From Pararhizobium qamdonense (GTDB lineage Bacteria > Pseudomonadota > Alphaproteobacteria > Rhizobiales > Rhizobiaceae): a DNA stretch of 64,000 nt. The DNA lies in the NCBI RefSeq assembly GCF_029277445.1, contig NZ_CP119568.1, positions 1 through 64,000 of the forward strand, read 5' to 3'. The notes beneath the pieces are model-generated. The model was given only the letters and a program-made list of their open reading frames with translations, ran no database searches and had not been told where the DNA came from. Numbering within the stretch: the stretch's first letter is position 1; each line of letters begins with the position of its first letter. The translations under genes were made by a program, and so were the position numbers. Of the stretch, positions 17,372 to 26,738 are shown piece by piece.

Positions 17372-18700
17372 ATGCTTCATCATGGTGTCGAACCGGACAA
17401 GCGCTGTGATTGGTCGGACGAAGCCCTGCTCGCCGACCTTCAGGATGCCTCCTTCCAGTACTTCATGGAGGTCGTGAATTCAAAGAACGGTCTCGTTCGC
17501 GACCGAAATCGAAACGGCGCGCCAGCCTCCATCGCGGCAACTGGCATGGGGCTGAGCGCCCTCCCAGTCGGTGTCGCTCGCTCCGTAGTGACACGCGAGC
17601 AAGCGGCGGAATACACGCTGAAGGTCCTTCGCTTCCTGTACGAGCTGCCTCAGGGCCGTGAGCTTGATGCCGCTGGATATAAGGGCTTCTTCTACCACTT
17701 TCTCGACATCGACACGGGTCGCAGGGTGTGGGATTGCGAACTTTCGACAATCGATACTGCACTTCTCATGGCAGGGGTCGTCACTGCGAGGGCATATTAC
17801 CAAGAGGACAACGAGGTCGAGGTTTTAATCCGCGACTATGCCGACTGGCTCTATCATCGCGTCGACTGGGCCTGGGCGCTAAACGGGGAGGCCACGCTCA
17901 CCCACGGATGGATGCCGGGCCAGGGTTTTCTCCGACACCGATGGACCGGCTTTGACGAGAGCCTGATCATGTATGTTTTGGCGCTGGGCTCGCCGACGCA
18001 TCCCATCCCACACGACACCTGTCCCCAAGCCCGCTCCAGTGGATACGATTGGGCAAAAGTCGGGGGTGAAGAGCATTTTCACGCCGGACCACTTTTCATT
18101 CACCAAATGTCGCATATCTGGATCGATTTCCGCGGCATCCAGGATGCACCGATTCGGAAAGTCGGAATCGATTATTTCGAAAACAGCCGCCGCGCAACCT
18201 ACGCCCCGCGTCGGTATGCCTGCGAGAACCCGCAGGGGTTCAGCGGTTATCACGAAAACAGTTGGGGTGTCACGGCGAGCGATGGCCCGGGTCCTTTGCG
18301 CCGGACGATTGAGCGCAAGGACCGGGTCTTTCATGGCTATATCGCCCGCGGTGCGCCTAACGGACCGGATGACGGCACGCTGTCGCCTTGGGCAACAGCC
18401 GCGTCCCTTCCGTTTGCGCCTGAGATTGTGATGCCGGCACTTCGTCACTTCCACAAGATCGGACTGCGCGACGATCATCCTTACGGGTTTACGGCCAGTT
18501 TCAACCCGACCCTCTGTGACGACGGGTCAGAACGCGGCTGGGTGGCACCAGAGCATATAGGAGTCAATCAGGGGCCAATCGCCCTCATGATCGAAAATTA
18601 CCGATCCAATCTTCTCTGGGAGATCGTGTCGCGTTCTCCCTACATCATCAATGGACTGCGTCGAGCCGGCTTTACCGGCGGCTGGCTCGACGGCGTTTGA
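17372..18700 (+). CDS. Glucoamylase-like protein (PF10091 type)
   Basis: The product (about 442 residues) has the (alpha/alpha)6-type motifs of this family: LLADLQDASFQYFMEVVNSK near the N-terminus, GMGLSALPVGVARSVVTREQ, FFYHFLDIDTGRRVWDCELS, WTGFDESLIMYVLALGSPTH, GPLFIHQMSHIWIDFRGIQD, SGYHENSWGVTASDGPG and LSPWATAASLPFAPE. In rhizobia, proteins of this type occur with cyclic beta-glucan enzymes or as stand-alone cytosolic proteins. No signal peptide is seen. ATG 17372 is preferred (AGGTGG five bases upstream); GTG 17363 is the alternative. Substrate unknown. Confidence 0.9.
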   Translation: MLHHGVEPDKRCDWSDEALLADLQDASFQYFMEVVNSKNGLVRDRNRNGAPASIAATGMGLSALPVGVARSVVTREQAAEYTLKVLRFLYELPQGRELDAAGYKGFFYHFLDIDTGRRVWDCELSTIDTALLMAGVVTARAYYQEDNEVEVLIRDYADWLYHRVDWAWALNGEATLTHGWMPGQGFLRHRWTGFDESLIMYVLALGSPTHPIPHDTCPQARSSGYDWAKVGGEEHFHAGPLFIHQMSHIWIDFRGIQDAPIRKVGIDYFENSRRATYAPRRYACENPQGFSGYHENSWGVTASDGPGPLRRTIERKDRVFHGYIARGAPNGPDDGTLSPWATAASLPFAPEIVMPALRHFHKIGLRDDHPYGFTASFNPTLCDDGSERGWVAPEHIGVNQGPIALMIENYRSNLLWEIVSRSPYIINGLRRAGFTGGWLDGV

Positions 18701-19064
18701 ACATCGGTCGCGTCAATGGAGTGAAGGAGAGAAATACCAGGACTGAGGCCAGCGACTTGGGTCGCAGCTGTTTTAGAGGACTCAGCAGCTCCCTGTAGAG
18801 CTTACCATCCACATGAGCGGGCCAATTTACAGGTAAAACTGACTCAAAATGCTCTTTATGACGCAGCGGGGAAATAGGTGAACATGACGGCTCTATGAAG
18901 GTCAGAAGGGTTGTGGCAGCGTCGGCATCGCGCATCCCACCGCATGTGTGTCCGGTCCAAGATGGAGATTGGACATCTTTACGGAATCCCAATTTTCAAA
19001 GGCATGGCCGGTTGCTGACGCAGCACTACATCTCTTGCATGTTTCACGGAACGGAGTTTTGTAA
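18701..19064. other. Non-coding gap before zwf
   Basis: There is no supported gene. A weak minus-strand frame (18672-18992) lacks motifs. A ribosome binding site (CGGAG, 19052-19056) for the next gene is at the right end. Confidence 0.5.
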
Positions 19065-20576
19065 ATGGTCACAAAATCGGCACGGCCTGTTACTCTGGTC
19101 ATATTCGGGGCCACCGGTGACCTCACTCGTCGTCTGCTTGTTCCGGCGATAATCAACCTGACCCGCAGTGGCCTTTTAGGGGATGATCTGACTATTCTCG
19201 GAGTCGGCATTGATGACGGCGATGACGAGTTCCTTCGGCGACGCCTCGACGAGTTTTTGAGCCACCTCAACCCCCAGGCAGAATTTGGGACGACTAGGGA
19301 TGAAGCTTGGGACAGGCTGAGATCGCGCATTTCCTATCGCAGGGGGGACTTCACTCAGGACGAGATATACGAGGCTATTAAATTGCAGATTGGATCGGCT
19401 GCAAATGCTGCTTTCTATCTTGCCGTGCCGCCAAGTTTATTTGGGCCGATTGTCGAGAAGCTTGCTACGCATGGCTTGATGGAGGAAACTGAAGTCTATT
19501 TCCGTCGCGTGGCGATCGAGAAACCGTTCGGTACCGACTATGCGTCTGCGCGCGCACTCAACGCCCAGATACTGGCGCAGGTTGCCGAAAAACAAGTGTA
19601 CCGGCTGGATCATTTCCTCGGCAAGGAAACAGTCCAGAACCTGATGACGGCACGCTTTGCCAACATGATCATTGAAGGACTTTGGAGCAACAATTACATC
19701 GATCATGTCCAGATCACGGCCGCAGAGACCGTGGATGTCGGTAGCCGCGGCAAGTTCTATGACGCGACTGGGGCACTAAGGGATATGGTGCCCAACCATT
19801 TGTTCCAGCTTCTGGCGATGATCGCTATGGAACCGCCGAACAGTTTCGATGCCGAAGCCGTGCGCAATGAAAAGAGCAAAGTGTTGAAGGCTCTGCGTGT
19901 CTATTCGAAGGAGGAGGCTGCGGCAAATAGCGTGCGTGGCACCTATGGCACCGGAAATATCGACGGCCAACCATTGAGCGCCTATCGGGAGACAAAAGAT
20001 GTCTCATCCGATAGTCGAACCGAAACCTACGTGGCCCTCAAGCTCTATGCGGACACTTGGCGTTGGGCTGGCGTGCCGTTCTATCTGAGAACCGGAAAGG
20101 CTTTGACTGCGCGCGACACCGAAATTGTTATCACGTTCAACAAAGTGCCATTTGCTCAGTTCCGCGAAACCGACGTGACCAGACGTTTGCCACCAAATAG
20201 GCTCGTCATCCAGGTTCAGCCAGACGAGGGAATGAGCATGGAGATCTCAATCAAACGTCCGGGGCAATCTGTCGAGACAGTCCCGGTGTCGCTGGATTTC
20301 CGTTACGCTGATAGGTTCGATATCGGGCACACGACAGGCTACGAGTCCTTGATCTATGATCTATTTGCCGGCGATCAGACACTGTTTCAGCGCGCAGACA
20401 GCATCGAAGCCGGATGGGCGGCCGTTCAGCCTTTTCTGGACGCATGGTCTTTGGACAATACAATCCCCGAAACTTATAATCCCGGCAGCATGGGACCAGC
20501 CTCAGCCGATGATCTGATCCGAAAAGATGGCCGCGAATGGCATGAGCTTGGACTTGTGTTGCACCGACGGAGATAA
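19065..20576 (+). CDS. zwf: Glucose-6-phosphate 1-dehydrogenase, accessory copy
   Basis: This 503-residue enzyme oxidises glucose-6-phosphate to 6-phosphogluconolactone and produces NADPH. Visible motifs are the nucleotide-binding VIFGATGDLTRRLLVPAI, RRVAIEKPFGTD, the active-site RLDHFLGKETVQNL and FANMIIEGLWSNNYIDHVQI. Length is normal for bacterial Zwf. It stands alone, without the usual pgl-edd neighbours, so it is probably an extra copy. Together with the transketolase at 37 kb it could add pentose-phosphate capacity under stress. GGAG lies eight bases before ATG 19065. Confidence 0.95.
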   Translation: MVTKSARPVTLVIFGATGDLTRRLLVPAIINLTRSGLLGDDLTILGVGIDDGDDEFLRRRLDEFLSHLNPQAEFGTTRDEAWDRLRSRISYRRGDFTQDEIYEAIKLQIGSAANAAFYLAVPPSLFGPIVEKLATHGLMEETEVYFRRVAIEKPFGTDYASARALNAQILAQVAEKQVYRLDHFLGKETVQNLMTARFANMIIEGLWSNNYIDHVQITAAETVDVGSRGKFYDATGALRDMVPNHLFQLLAMIAMEPPNSFDAEAVRNEKSKVLKALRVYSKEEAAANSVRGTYGTGNIDGQPLSAYRETKDVSSDSRTETYVALKLYADTWRWAGVPFYLRTGKALTARDTEIVITFNKVPFAQFRETDVTRRLPPNRLVIQVQPDEGMSMEISIKRPGQSVETVPVSLDFRYADRFDIGHTTGYESLIYDLFAGDQTLFQRADSIEAGWAAVQPFLDAWSLDNTIPETYNPGSMGPASADDLIRKDGREWHELGLVLHRRR

Positions 20577-20866
20577 ATCATCCGCTCTGTCACCAAATTA
20601 CATTGGCGTCACGCGTCATCGTGAAGCGTTTTGTTGGCACGCTTCATCATTTCGAAGACACTGTACGTGCTCTCTCAGCAGACACATGAATCCATGGCGT
20701 GCGCCCGCAAATATCACTACTAAGTCTCCGTGGCGCTAACCAAAACAACATCCACTGCCGCCGCCCTCTGCGCCTTTTCTGCGCCGGCTCTTCTTTTCGT
20801 TTGACAGGAACCGTCGATCAAAGCCATCTCCCGGTCGGCGCCATGCGGCATGGCTTACTGATAGTC

Positions 20867-20891
20867 GGAACCTATTTGCGGTGTGCTGGTT
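20867..20891 (+). promoter_or_regulatory. EcfG/RpoE2-type promoter for the lipoprotein gene
   Basis: GGAAC, 16 bases, GGTT (GGAAC-N18-TT), ending 25 bp before ATG 20916 and followed by a strong GGAAGGAGAG ribosome binding site. The preceding 290 bp after zwf contain nothing else I can support. Confidence 0.6.
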
Positions 20892-20915
20892 CTCTCGCTT
20901 GGAAGGAGAGACATA

Positions 20916-21191
20916 ATGAAGACAATTACCATTTTCGCCGTGGCGGCTTTTGTCGCGTCATGCACAACACAACCGCGTTCGCTCGATCCTATCCCAGGCA
21001 GTATCACGTACGGCGGCCAACCGCGAACAAAGCTGACAAAGTCGCCCGTCGGCAGCACCTTTGATCACCGTTTTCTTGGCGCTAATGGCACCCGCTGGAT
21101 CGAGACCTATCAGATTCAACCCGATCGAACCGTCGAGATTGTAAACCGTAGACGGGAGGTTGATATCGAGTTTTTCAATCACGATCGGTAA
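20916..21191 (+). CDS. Small lipoprotein
   Basis: The 91-residue product has a short signal peptide and lipobox (MKTITIFAVAAFVASCTTQP, Cys at residue 16). A mature domain follows with ITYGGQPRTKLTKSPVGSTF, NGTRWIETYQIQPDRTVEIV and NRRREVDIEFFNHDR. It should be anchored to the inner or outer membrane. An EcfG-like promoter precedes it, making it a candidate stress-induced envelope protein. Family not recognised. Confidence 0.75.
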   Translation: MKTITIFAVAAFVASCTTQPRSLDPIPGSITYGGQPRTKLTKSPVGSTFDHRFLGANGTRWIETYQIQPDRTVEIVNRRREVDIEFFNHDR

Positions 21192-21254
21192 AATTTGGCA
21201 TCGTTTTTCAGTGGCAAAGACCCAAGGGCCGCATAAACGCCTTGGATTCTCCTG

Positions 21255-22112
21255 TCATGTGGGTGGGGACGTTACCGCTTCCCTAAAATGACGTGGTGTG
21301 GTTCCCGTCCGCTGTTTAAAGATCTCGTAGAAACGGCTGCTCGAACCGAAACCGCAGTCGAAGCCGATTTGGAGAATGGGGTCATCGGTGTCCGTCAGTC
21401 GCTGCATTGCCCTCGTGATCCGGTATCGCATCAGATACTCATTCACCGACATTCCCAACACAGTGCGGAACGCCTTGTTAGCGGTGCTCGCGTGCATGCC
21501 CGCCTGCTCTGCGAGCTTGGGGACGCTGACTTCGTCTGCATACCGGGAATTGATAAGGTCGATCAACTGCTCGACATGGCGGACCGCGTGCCCTGCCAGA
21601 GACGCGGGTGACGCTATTTTCTCCGCGCTCTTCATCTCGACATTGTCCAGGATGAGTCGCCGCATCCGCAGGCGCACTTCGTCGGCGATCAGTCTGCGCC
21701 GCGCAGCGCTTCCCGACTGCCATTCGGCCTCCCATCTTGGGATAACTTTGGAATCCACCGTTTCCAGATCCCGTTCCACCAGAAATCGTCCCTGCATGAT
21801 TGATTGCCTTGCATCCCGGCCGATCGGCAAGGATAGGAAATCGGCAAGGGGAATATAGATGCAGACAATTGGAGCGCTGTCGCTGACCGCGATGGTTTGA
21901 TGGGGAATGGCTGCCCAGAATGTAATCAGGCGCCCCGCATCGACCTGTTCCTGCCTGCCATTGAAAAGATAGGTCATTGTGCCTTCAAGGAGCAGGTTTA
22001 TTTCGACGTGATCGTGCCAGTGCGCCACCGTCATTGTATCTGCCGTGTGACGTTCGATCATAAATTCGTCTTTGGGATAGATCCATTCCTGGCGTTTGCC
22101 GTCCACTGCCAT
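21255..22112 (-). CDS. AraC-family regulator next to the alpha-galactosidase gene
   Basis: The 285-residue product has an N-terminal cupin (VAHWHDHVEINLLLEGTMTY, FWAAIPHQT) and a C-terminal double helix-turn-helix (VPKLAEQAGMHASTANKAFR, VNEYLMRYRITRAMQRLTDT, ILQIGFDCGFGSSSRFYEIF, KQRTGTTPRHFRE). Layout and position resemble the melibiose regulator MelR/RafR types. It is divergent from the GH4 gene, with a 90-bp spacer, and likely activates it in response to a sugar. Confidence 0.9.
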   Translation of the reverse strand: MAVDGKRQEWIYPKDEFMIERHTADTMTVAHWHDHVEINLLLEGTMTYLFNGRQEQVDAGRLITFWAAIPHQTIAVSDSAPIVCIYIPLADFLSLPIGRDARQSIMQGRFLVERDLETVDSKVIPRWEAEWQSGSAARRRLIADEVRLRMRRLILDNVEMKSAEKIASPASLAGHAVRHVEQLIDLINSRYADEVSVPKLAEQAGMHASTANKAFRTVLGMSVNEYLMRYRITRAMQRLTDTDDPILQIGFDCGFGSSSRFYEIFKQRTGTTPRHFREAVTSPPT

Positions 22113-22202
22113 GCTCAGATCCCGGAATTAATAGCCCAATATCAGGAAGAAACTCTGATTTGGAAGGAGCATGACTCAATCACCATTTGATTGGAGATTG
22201 CA

Positions 22203-23519
22203 ATGCCGAAAATTTGCTTGGTGGGTGCCGGAAGCACCGTTTTTGCTCAGAATATTCTGGGAGATGTCCTGTCGTCTCAAGCGGGCGGTGAATATGTCAT
22301 CAGCCTGTTCGATATCGATCCTCAACGCCTGAAAACCTCAGAGATCGTCGCGCGGCGGATTTGCGAAACGCTGCGTCTTTCAGGGGTAAGGGTAGAAGCT
22401 ACGTTGGACCGGCGCGAGGCACTGCGGGGCTCCGACTTCGTGATCCTGATGATGCAAGTTGGCGGCTATAAACCGGCTACCGTAACCGATTTCGAAATCC
22501 CGAAACAATATGGTCTGCGACAAACGATCGCTGATACGCTCGGGATCGGCGGCATCTTTCGCGGGCTGCGAACGATCCCAGTTCTTGAGGCGATCTGCCG
22601 CGACATGCAGGAGGTGTGCCCGCAAGCGCTTCTAATGCAATATGTGAACCCGATGGCCATCAACTGCTGGGCGATCAAGGAACTTGCCCCGGAAATTCGC
22701 ACGGTCGGCCTTTGCCACAGCGTGCAGCACACCGCCGCCCATCTTGCCAATTGCCTTGACGAAGACGTTGCCGACGTAAACTACATGTCGGCCGGTATCA
22801 ACCACGTCGCATTCTTCCTGAAATACGAAAAGCTGCATCGTGACGGCCGTCGCGAGGATCTTTACCCCCGGCTGAAAGCCTTGGCCGCCGAAGGCCGCGT
22901 TCCCAAGACCGATCGGGTGCGGTTCGACGTCCTGAAGAGGCTCGGCCACTTTGTGACGGAATCAAGTGAGCATTTTTCAGAATATACGTCCTGGTACATC
23001 AAGGAAGGACGGGGGGACCTCATCGAGCAGCTCAACATCCCGCTGGATGAATATATCCGCCGCTGCGAAGAGCAGATCACCGAATGGCATGCCCTGCGCA
23101 AGGACCTGGAAGGCGACAAGCCGATTGAGGTCTGCCGCAGCAACGAATATGCCGCCGGTATCATTCACGCCGCCGTGACCGGTAACCCGGCCCTAATCTA
23201 CGGCAATGTGCCGAACAACGGATTGATCGAGAGCCTTCCTGACGCGTGCATCGTCGAAGTACCTTGCCATGTCGATAGAAACGGGATCCAGCCGATGCGG
23301 ATCGGACGTATACCGTCTCAATTGTCTGCCGTCATGAATCTGAGCATCTCGGTGCAGCAGCTTACTGTCGAGGCGGCTTTGACGAAGAGCCGTGACCGTA
23401 TCTACCAGGCCGCACTGCTAGACCCGCATACCTCCGCCGAACTGTCGCCCGACCAGATCTGGAAGCTGGTGGATGCCCTGATCGAGCGGCATGGCGACCT
23501 TCTCCCCAAATATCACTGA
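22203..23519 (+). CDS. melA: GH4 family alpha-galactosidase
   Basis: Family 4 glycosidases hydrolyse alpha-galactosides using NAD+ and a divalent metal. The N-terminal Rossmann motif ICLVGAGSTVFAQNILGDVL, YKPATVTDFEIPKQYGLRQT, GIGGIFRGLRTIPVLEAI, MQYVNPMAINCWAIK and the metal-ligand segment GLCHSVQHTA are characteristic of MelA. The product has 438 residues, the normal length. ATG 22203 is chosen because GGAG lies seven bases upstream. It is divergent from an AraC regulator and followed by a strong terminator. Intracellular; it probably cleaves melibiose or raffinose-type sugars imported by the ABC system nearby. Confidence 0.93.
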   Translation: MPKICLVGAGSTVFAQNILGDVLSSQAGGEYVISLFDIDPQRLKTSEIVARRICETLRLSGVRVEATLDRREALRGSDFVILMMQVGGYKPATVTDFEIPKQYGLRQTIADTLGIGGIFRGLRTIPVLEAICRDMQEVCPQALLMQYVNPMAINCWAIKELAPEIRTVGLCHSVQHTAAHLANCLDEDVADVNYMSAGINHVAFFLKYEKLHRDGRREDLYPRLKALAAEGRVPKTDRVRFDVLKRLGHFVTESSEHFSEYTSWYIKEGRGDLIEQLNIPLDEYIRRCEEQITEWHALRKDLEGDKPIEVCRSNEYAAGIIHAAVTGNPALIYGNVPNNGLIESLPDACIVEVPCHVDRNGIQPMRIGRIPSQLSAVMNLSISVQQLTVEAALTKSRDRIYQAALLDPHTSAELSPDQIWKLVDALIERHGDLLPKYH

Positions 23520-23541
23520 ACCAACATCCACCGTCCTCACG

Positions 23542-23581
23542 AGAGGCGCGCCATCATCGGATGGCGCGCCTCTTGTCTTTT
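23542..23581 (+). terminator. Intrinsic terminator after melA
   Basis: A 14-bp perfect stem (AGAGGCGCGCCATC / GATGGCGCGCCTCT) with an ATCG loop is followed by TGTCTTTT. It isolates the alpha-galactosidase from the downstream operon. Confidence 0.85.
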
Positions 23582-23620
23582 CGCGAATTTAAGCAAAGGA
23601 GGTACAAAACATCATAAAAC

Positions 23621-23639
23621 ATCACGATCGTGATTGACA
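23621..23639 (+). promoter_or_regulatory. Operator/promoter of the sugar operon
   Basis: A perfect 14-bp palindrome ATCACGATCGTGAT (23621-23634) directly abuts a TTGACA -35 box (23634-23639). A possible -10 (AAATAT) lies 17 bp further. Upstream there are AACATCA repeats. This is the expected position for autoregulation by the DeoR protein encoded next. Confidence 0.6.
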
Positions 23640-23699
23640 TTGATTATTTAGAATGAAAATATGATGGAAATTGTGATGCGCTTTGCGGAGAATCTTTGG

Positions 23700-24494
23700 A
23701 TGAGTCAGGTGGTGGAAGTGAAAGTCGATCGCCGCGATGCCATTCGAAGCCATCTCTACGCGAACGGTTTTTCAACCATCCAAGCGCTGGCGGACGCGAT
23801 TGGCGCGTCGCTTGCAACCGTCCGCAGAGACTTGCAGATCCTTGAGCAGGAAGGCGCAATCGACCGGGTGCATGGCGGAGCGCGGATAGCCGAGGGATCC
23901 TCGGTCGAAGTCGCATTTCAGGAGCGCGAAAAGCGGCATCTGTCGGCCAAGCGTGCTATCGCGACTGCCGCATACGACCTGCTTCATCCCCGAACGGCCA
24001 TCTTTCTCGACGCGGGAACGACGGTTCTGCAGCTCGCGCGCCTCATTCGCATCAATCCCGTGCCGCTTCGTATCTTCACCAACGGCCTGACGGTTGCACA
24101 GGAGTTTCTTAATATCCCCAATCTGGAAGTGGTGGTCCTTGGCGGTCAGCTGCGCAGCGAAAACGCCTCGCTTGTCGGGCCGCAGGCTGAGGCGATGCTG
24201 GAAACAATATGGTTCGACCAGCTCTTCCTCGGCGCAAGCGCAATCAGCCCAGATGGCGCGATCTACAGCGTAGACAGCGCTGAGGCCAGTCTCAATCGCT
24301 GCATGCTTGCGCGATCGGCCAACCGTTTCGTGCTCGCCGATTCCTCGAAATTCGGGACGATGGCAACCTACAAAGTCGCGCCGCTCAACGCCGCGAAGGT
24401 CATTACCGATTCTGGGTTGACGCCGCATTGGCACGACGAACTCGGCAAATTCGGCGTCGATATGACGATTGCGGATCTGGGGGGCAAGGAGTGA
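23700..24494 (+). CDS. DeoR/GlpR-family repressor of the sugar operon
   Basis: The product has the DeoR helix-turn-helix (RRDAIRSHLYANGFSTIQAL, ADAIGASLATVRRDLQILEQ, EGAIDRVHGGARI) and the sugar-phosphate-binding domain (TAIFLDAGTTVLQLAR, IFTNGLTVAQEF, VVLGGQLRSENASLVGPQAE). The ATG at 23700 (GGAG nine bases upstream) is preferred because the longer frame from 23661 overlaps the probable -10 element. It likely senses a sugar phosphate made by the pathway and binds the palindrome at 23621. The stop overlaps the next start. Confidence 0.9.
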   Translation: MSQVVEVKVDRRDAIRSHLYANGFSTIQALADAIGASLATVRRDLQILEQEGAIDRVHGGARIAEGSSVEVAFQEREKRHLSAKRAIATAAYDLLHPRTAIFLDAGTTVLQLARLIRINPVPLRIFTNGLTVAQEFLNIPNLEVVVLGGQLRSENASLVGPQAEAMLETIWFDQLFLGASAISPDGAIYSVDSAEASLNRCMLARSANRFVLADSSKFGTMATYKVAPLNAAKVITDSGLTPHWHDELGKFGVDMTIADLGGKE

Positions 24495-25450
24495 GCGGCG
24501 AGCTGATCCTCGGTATCGACGGTGGTGGAAGCAAGGTACTGGTTGCGCTTGCCGACCACAGTGGCCGCATCCTGAGGACATCGATCGGGGGTGGGGTCAA
24601 TCCCATGGATAACCCGAATTGGAGGCAGGAACTGGAGCGGCACCTAGAACCCTTCCGCCATGAAGCGCGGCTGTCGGCCGTTGCTGCCGCGCTGCCCGCC
24701 TATGGTGAGGTTTCGCATCTCTCCGCTCTGCAGCGCGACGCGATCGATCAGGCTTTTCCGGACATTCCCCGGCAGGTTCTTAACGATGTCGATGCAGCGC
24801 ATCAGGGAGCCTTTGCCGGCCGGCCGGGCATCCTCGTCCTTTCCGGCACAGGCTCCATGTCCTGGGCGCGCAACGACCAAGGTGCGTCTGCAAGAAGCGG
24901 CGGCTGGGGCGATGTGATCGGCGACGAGGGAAGCAGTCACTGGATTGGACGGCAGGCGCTTAGCCTCGTCAGTCAAAGCCTGGACGGGCGCGCGCCACCG
25001 ACCGCGCTTGCAGCAGCCCTGCTCGATTATTTGTGTATCGACCATGCCGCTCCGATCAACGGACTGGGTGCATGGGTCAGCACGCTCACCAATCCGCGCG
25101 CCGAAATCGCAGCGCTTTCGAGACTTGTCGATCAGGTTGCGATGAAGGGCGACGAGGGCGCCGCCGGGCTTGTCGAAAGGGCTGCGGACGAACTCGCCAA
25201 ACATTGTCGCGCCGTTGCCGGGCATTGCGGTCCGGATGCGCGCTGGACGTATGCTGGCGGCACGTTTTCAAGCCATTTCCTCCTCGATGCGCTCGAACGT
25301 CACATCGGCAGCCCCCCAGTGCAGCCGAAACTTCCCCCCATCGGCGGCGCGCTCCTTGTGGCCGCCCAACGTCTCGACTGGCCCTTGGAAGAAGGCTGGT
25401 TCGGGCAAATCACGGCCACGGCAAAAGGTTGTGACCGCGCATCCAAGTGA
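24491..25450 (+). CDS. BadF/BadG-type sugar kinase (N-acetylhexosamine kinase-like)
   Basis: The product (about 319 residues from GTG 24491) is an ASKHA-fold kinase: LILGIDGGGSKVLVALADHS (phosphate 1), GVNPMDNPNW, ILVLSGTGSMSWARND (phosphate 2), SGGWGDVIGDEGSSHWIGRQ and TYAGGTFSSHFLLDAL. This subfamily includes N-acetylglucosamine and N-acetylgalactosamine kinases. Here it probably phosphorylates the sugar imported by the adjacent ABC transporter. Start and DeoR stop overlap (GTGA), so translation is coupled. Confidence 0.88.
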   Translation: MSGELILGIDGGGSKVLVALADHSGRILRTSIGGGVNPMDNPNWRQELERHLEPFRHEARLSAVAAALPAYGEVSHLSALQRDAIDQAFPDIPRQVLNDVDAAHQGAFAGRPGILVLSGTGSMSWARNDQGASARSGGWGDVIGDEGSSHWIGRQALSLVSQSLDGRAPPTALAAALLDYLCIDHAAPINGLGAWVSTLTNPRAEIAALSRLVDQVAMKGDEGAAGLVERAADELAKHCRAVAGHCGPDARWTYAGGTFSSHFLLDALERHIGSPPVQPKLPPIGGALLVAAQRLDWPLEEGWFGQITATAKGCDRASK

Positions 25451-25481
25451 ATTGAGCTCAAGAACAAATAAGGATGGGAAC

Positions 25482-26738
25482 ATGCATAAATTCATCTTGC
25501 CTCTACTTGCTTCAGCGGCCCTGGTCATCGCCATGCCGGCGTTTGGTCAAGACGCAAAGCCGCTCGCGGGCCAATCGATCACGGTCCTCATGCCCTCGCC
25601 GCAAGGGCCGAATATCGCCGAGGATTTCGAGGCCGAGACCGGCATTCATGTCGATCTGCAGACGCTTTCTTGGGACGATATCCGGCCCAAACTGGTCACG
25701 GCTCTGGTTGCTGGAACCGCCCCGGCAGATGTGACCGAGTTCGACTGGTCATGGACCGGGCAGTTCAGTGCCGCCGGCTGGTATATGCCGCTGAACGACG
25801 TCATCGATGCCGACACACTTGAAGATATCGGTGTTGCCAAGATCTTCACCGTCGATGGCAAGCTGCTTGGTATCCCCTACACCAACGACTTCCGCGTCAT
25901 GCTCGTCAACAAGAAGCATTTTGCCGATGCTGGTGTTGCAAACATGCCAAAGACGTTGAACGATCTGGTGGCCGCAGCCATGGCGATCAAGGAAAAAGGC
26001 ATCACCGAATATCCGATCGGCCTGCCGGTTTCGGCGACGGAAGGCGCTTCCACAAGCTGGTACCTGCTGACCAAGGCGTTTGGCGGCGAGCTCTTCGACA
26101 AGGATTTCAATCCTCTGTTCCTGCAGCCAGACTCGGCTGGCTACAAAGCGCTGGCCTTCGAACTGATGCTTCTGAAGGACGGGCTCGTCGATCCCGCTTC
26201 GACCGGGCTGAAGGATAGCCAGATCAACGAGAGTATGTTCTCCCAAGGCCTCACCAGCATCATGATTTCAGGTGAACCTGGCCGTCTTGGCCAGATGAAC
26301 GACCCCAAGCAGTCGAAGGTGGCTGGCCAGGTTGAAGCGATCCTCGTGCCGACGGAAAGCGGCGAAACCCGCAGCTTCGGCCTTCCGGAAGCTTTGGCTA
26401 TTCCGAACGTGTCGGAAAACAAGGAGGCGGCGGTCGCTTTCGTCAAATGGTTCACAAGCAGGGAGTTTCAGAAGAAGAACGCGGTCAACGGGTTCTTGCC
26501 AACACGGACATCTGCCTTGTCAGAACTTAATGAAGCCGGAAAGCTGAACAGCGGCGATGCGCTTGTTGCACAGTCGAAGACTGTCGAAGCGCTCTTCCCG
26601 CAGGGCACGCCACCCTGGTATCCGCAATTTTCAAGTGGCGTCAACACCGCGATCAACAGCGCCGCCAAGGGCCAGATGACTGTAGATCAGGCAATGGAGG
26701 CTATTGCCACTGCCGCCAAGCAGGCGATGGCGCAGTGA
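25482..26738 (+). CDS. Sugar ABC transporter substrate-binding protein
   Basis: The 418-residue periplasmic protein has a Sec signal (MHKFILPLLASAALVIAMPA, cleavage near AFG-QD). It belongs to the extracellular solute-binding protein family 1: VLMPSPQGPNIAEDFEAETG, DLQTLSWDDIRPKLVTALVA, TEFDWSWTGQFSAAGWYMPL, GIPYTNDFRVMLVNKKHFAD. Such proteins bind mono- to oligosaccharides. The first permease overlaps it by four bases. The specific ligand cannot be read from sequence; the operon suggests a galactose-type amino sugar or alpha-galactoside. Confidence 0.93.
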   Translation: MHKFILPLLASAALVIAMPAFGQDAKPLAGQSITVLMPSPQGPNIAEDFEAETGIHVDLQTLSWDDIRPKLVTALVAGTAPADVTEFDWSWTGQFSAAGWYMPLNDVIDADTLEDIGVAKIFTVDGKLLGIPYTNDFRVMLVNKKHFADAGVANMPKTLNDLVAAAMAIKEKGITEYPIGLPVSATEGASTSWYLLTKAFGGELFDKDFNPLFLQPDSAGYKALAFELMLLKDGLVDPASTGLKDSQINESMFSQGLTSIMISGEPGRLGQMNDPKQSKVAGQVEAILVPTESGETRSFGLPEALAIPNVSENKEAAVAFVKWFTSREFQKKNAVNGFLPTRTSALSELNEAGKLNSGDALVAQSKTVEALFPQGTPPWYPQFSSGVNTAINSAAKGQMTVDQAMEAIATAAKQAMAQ

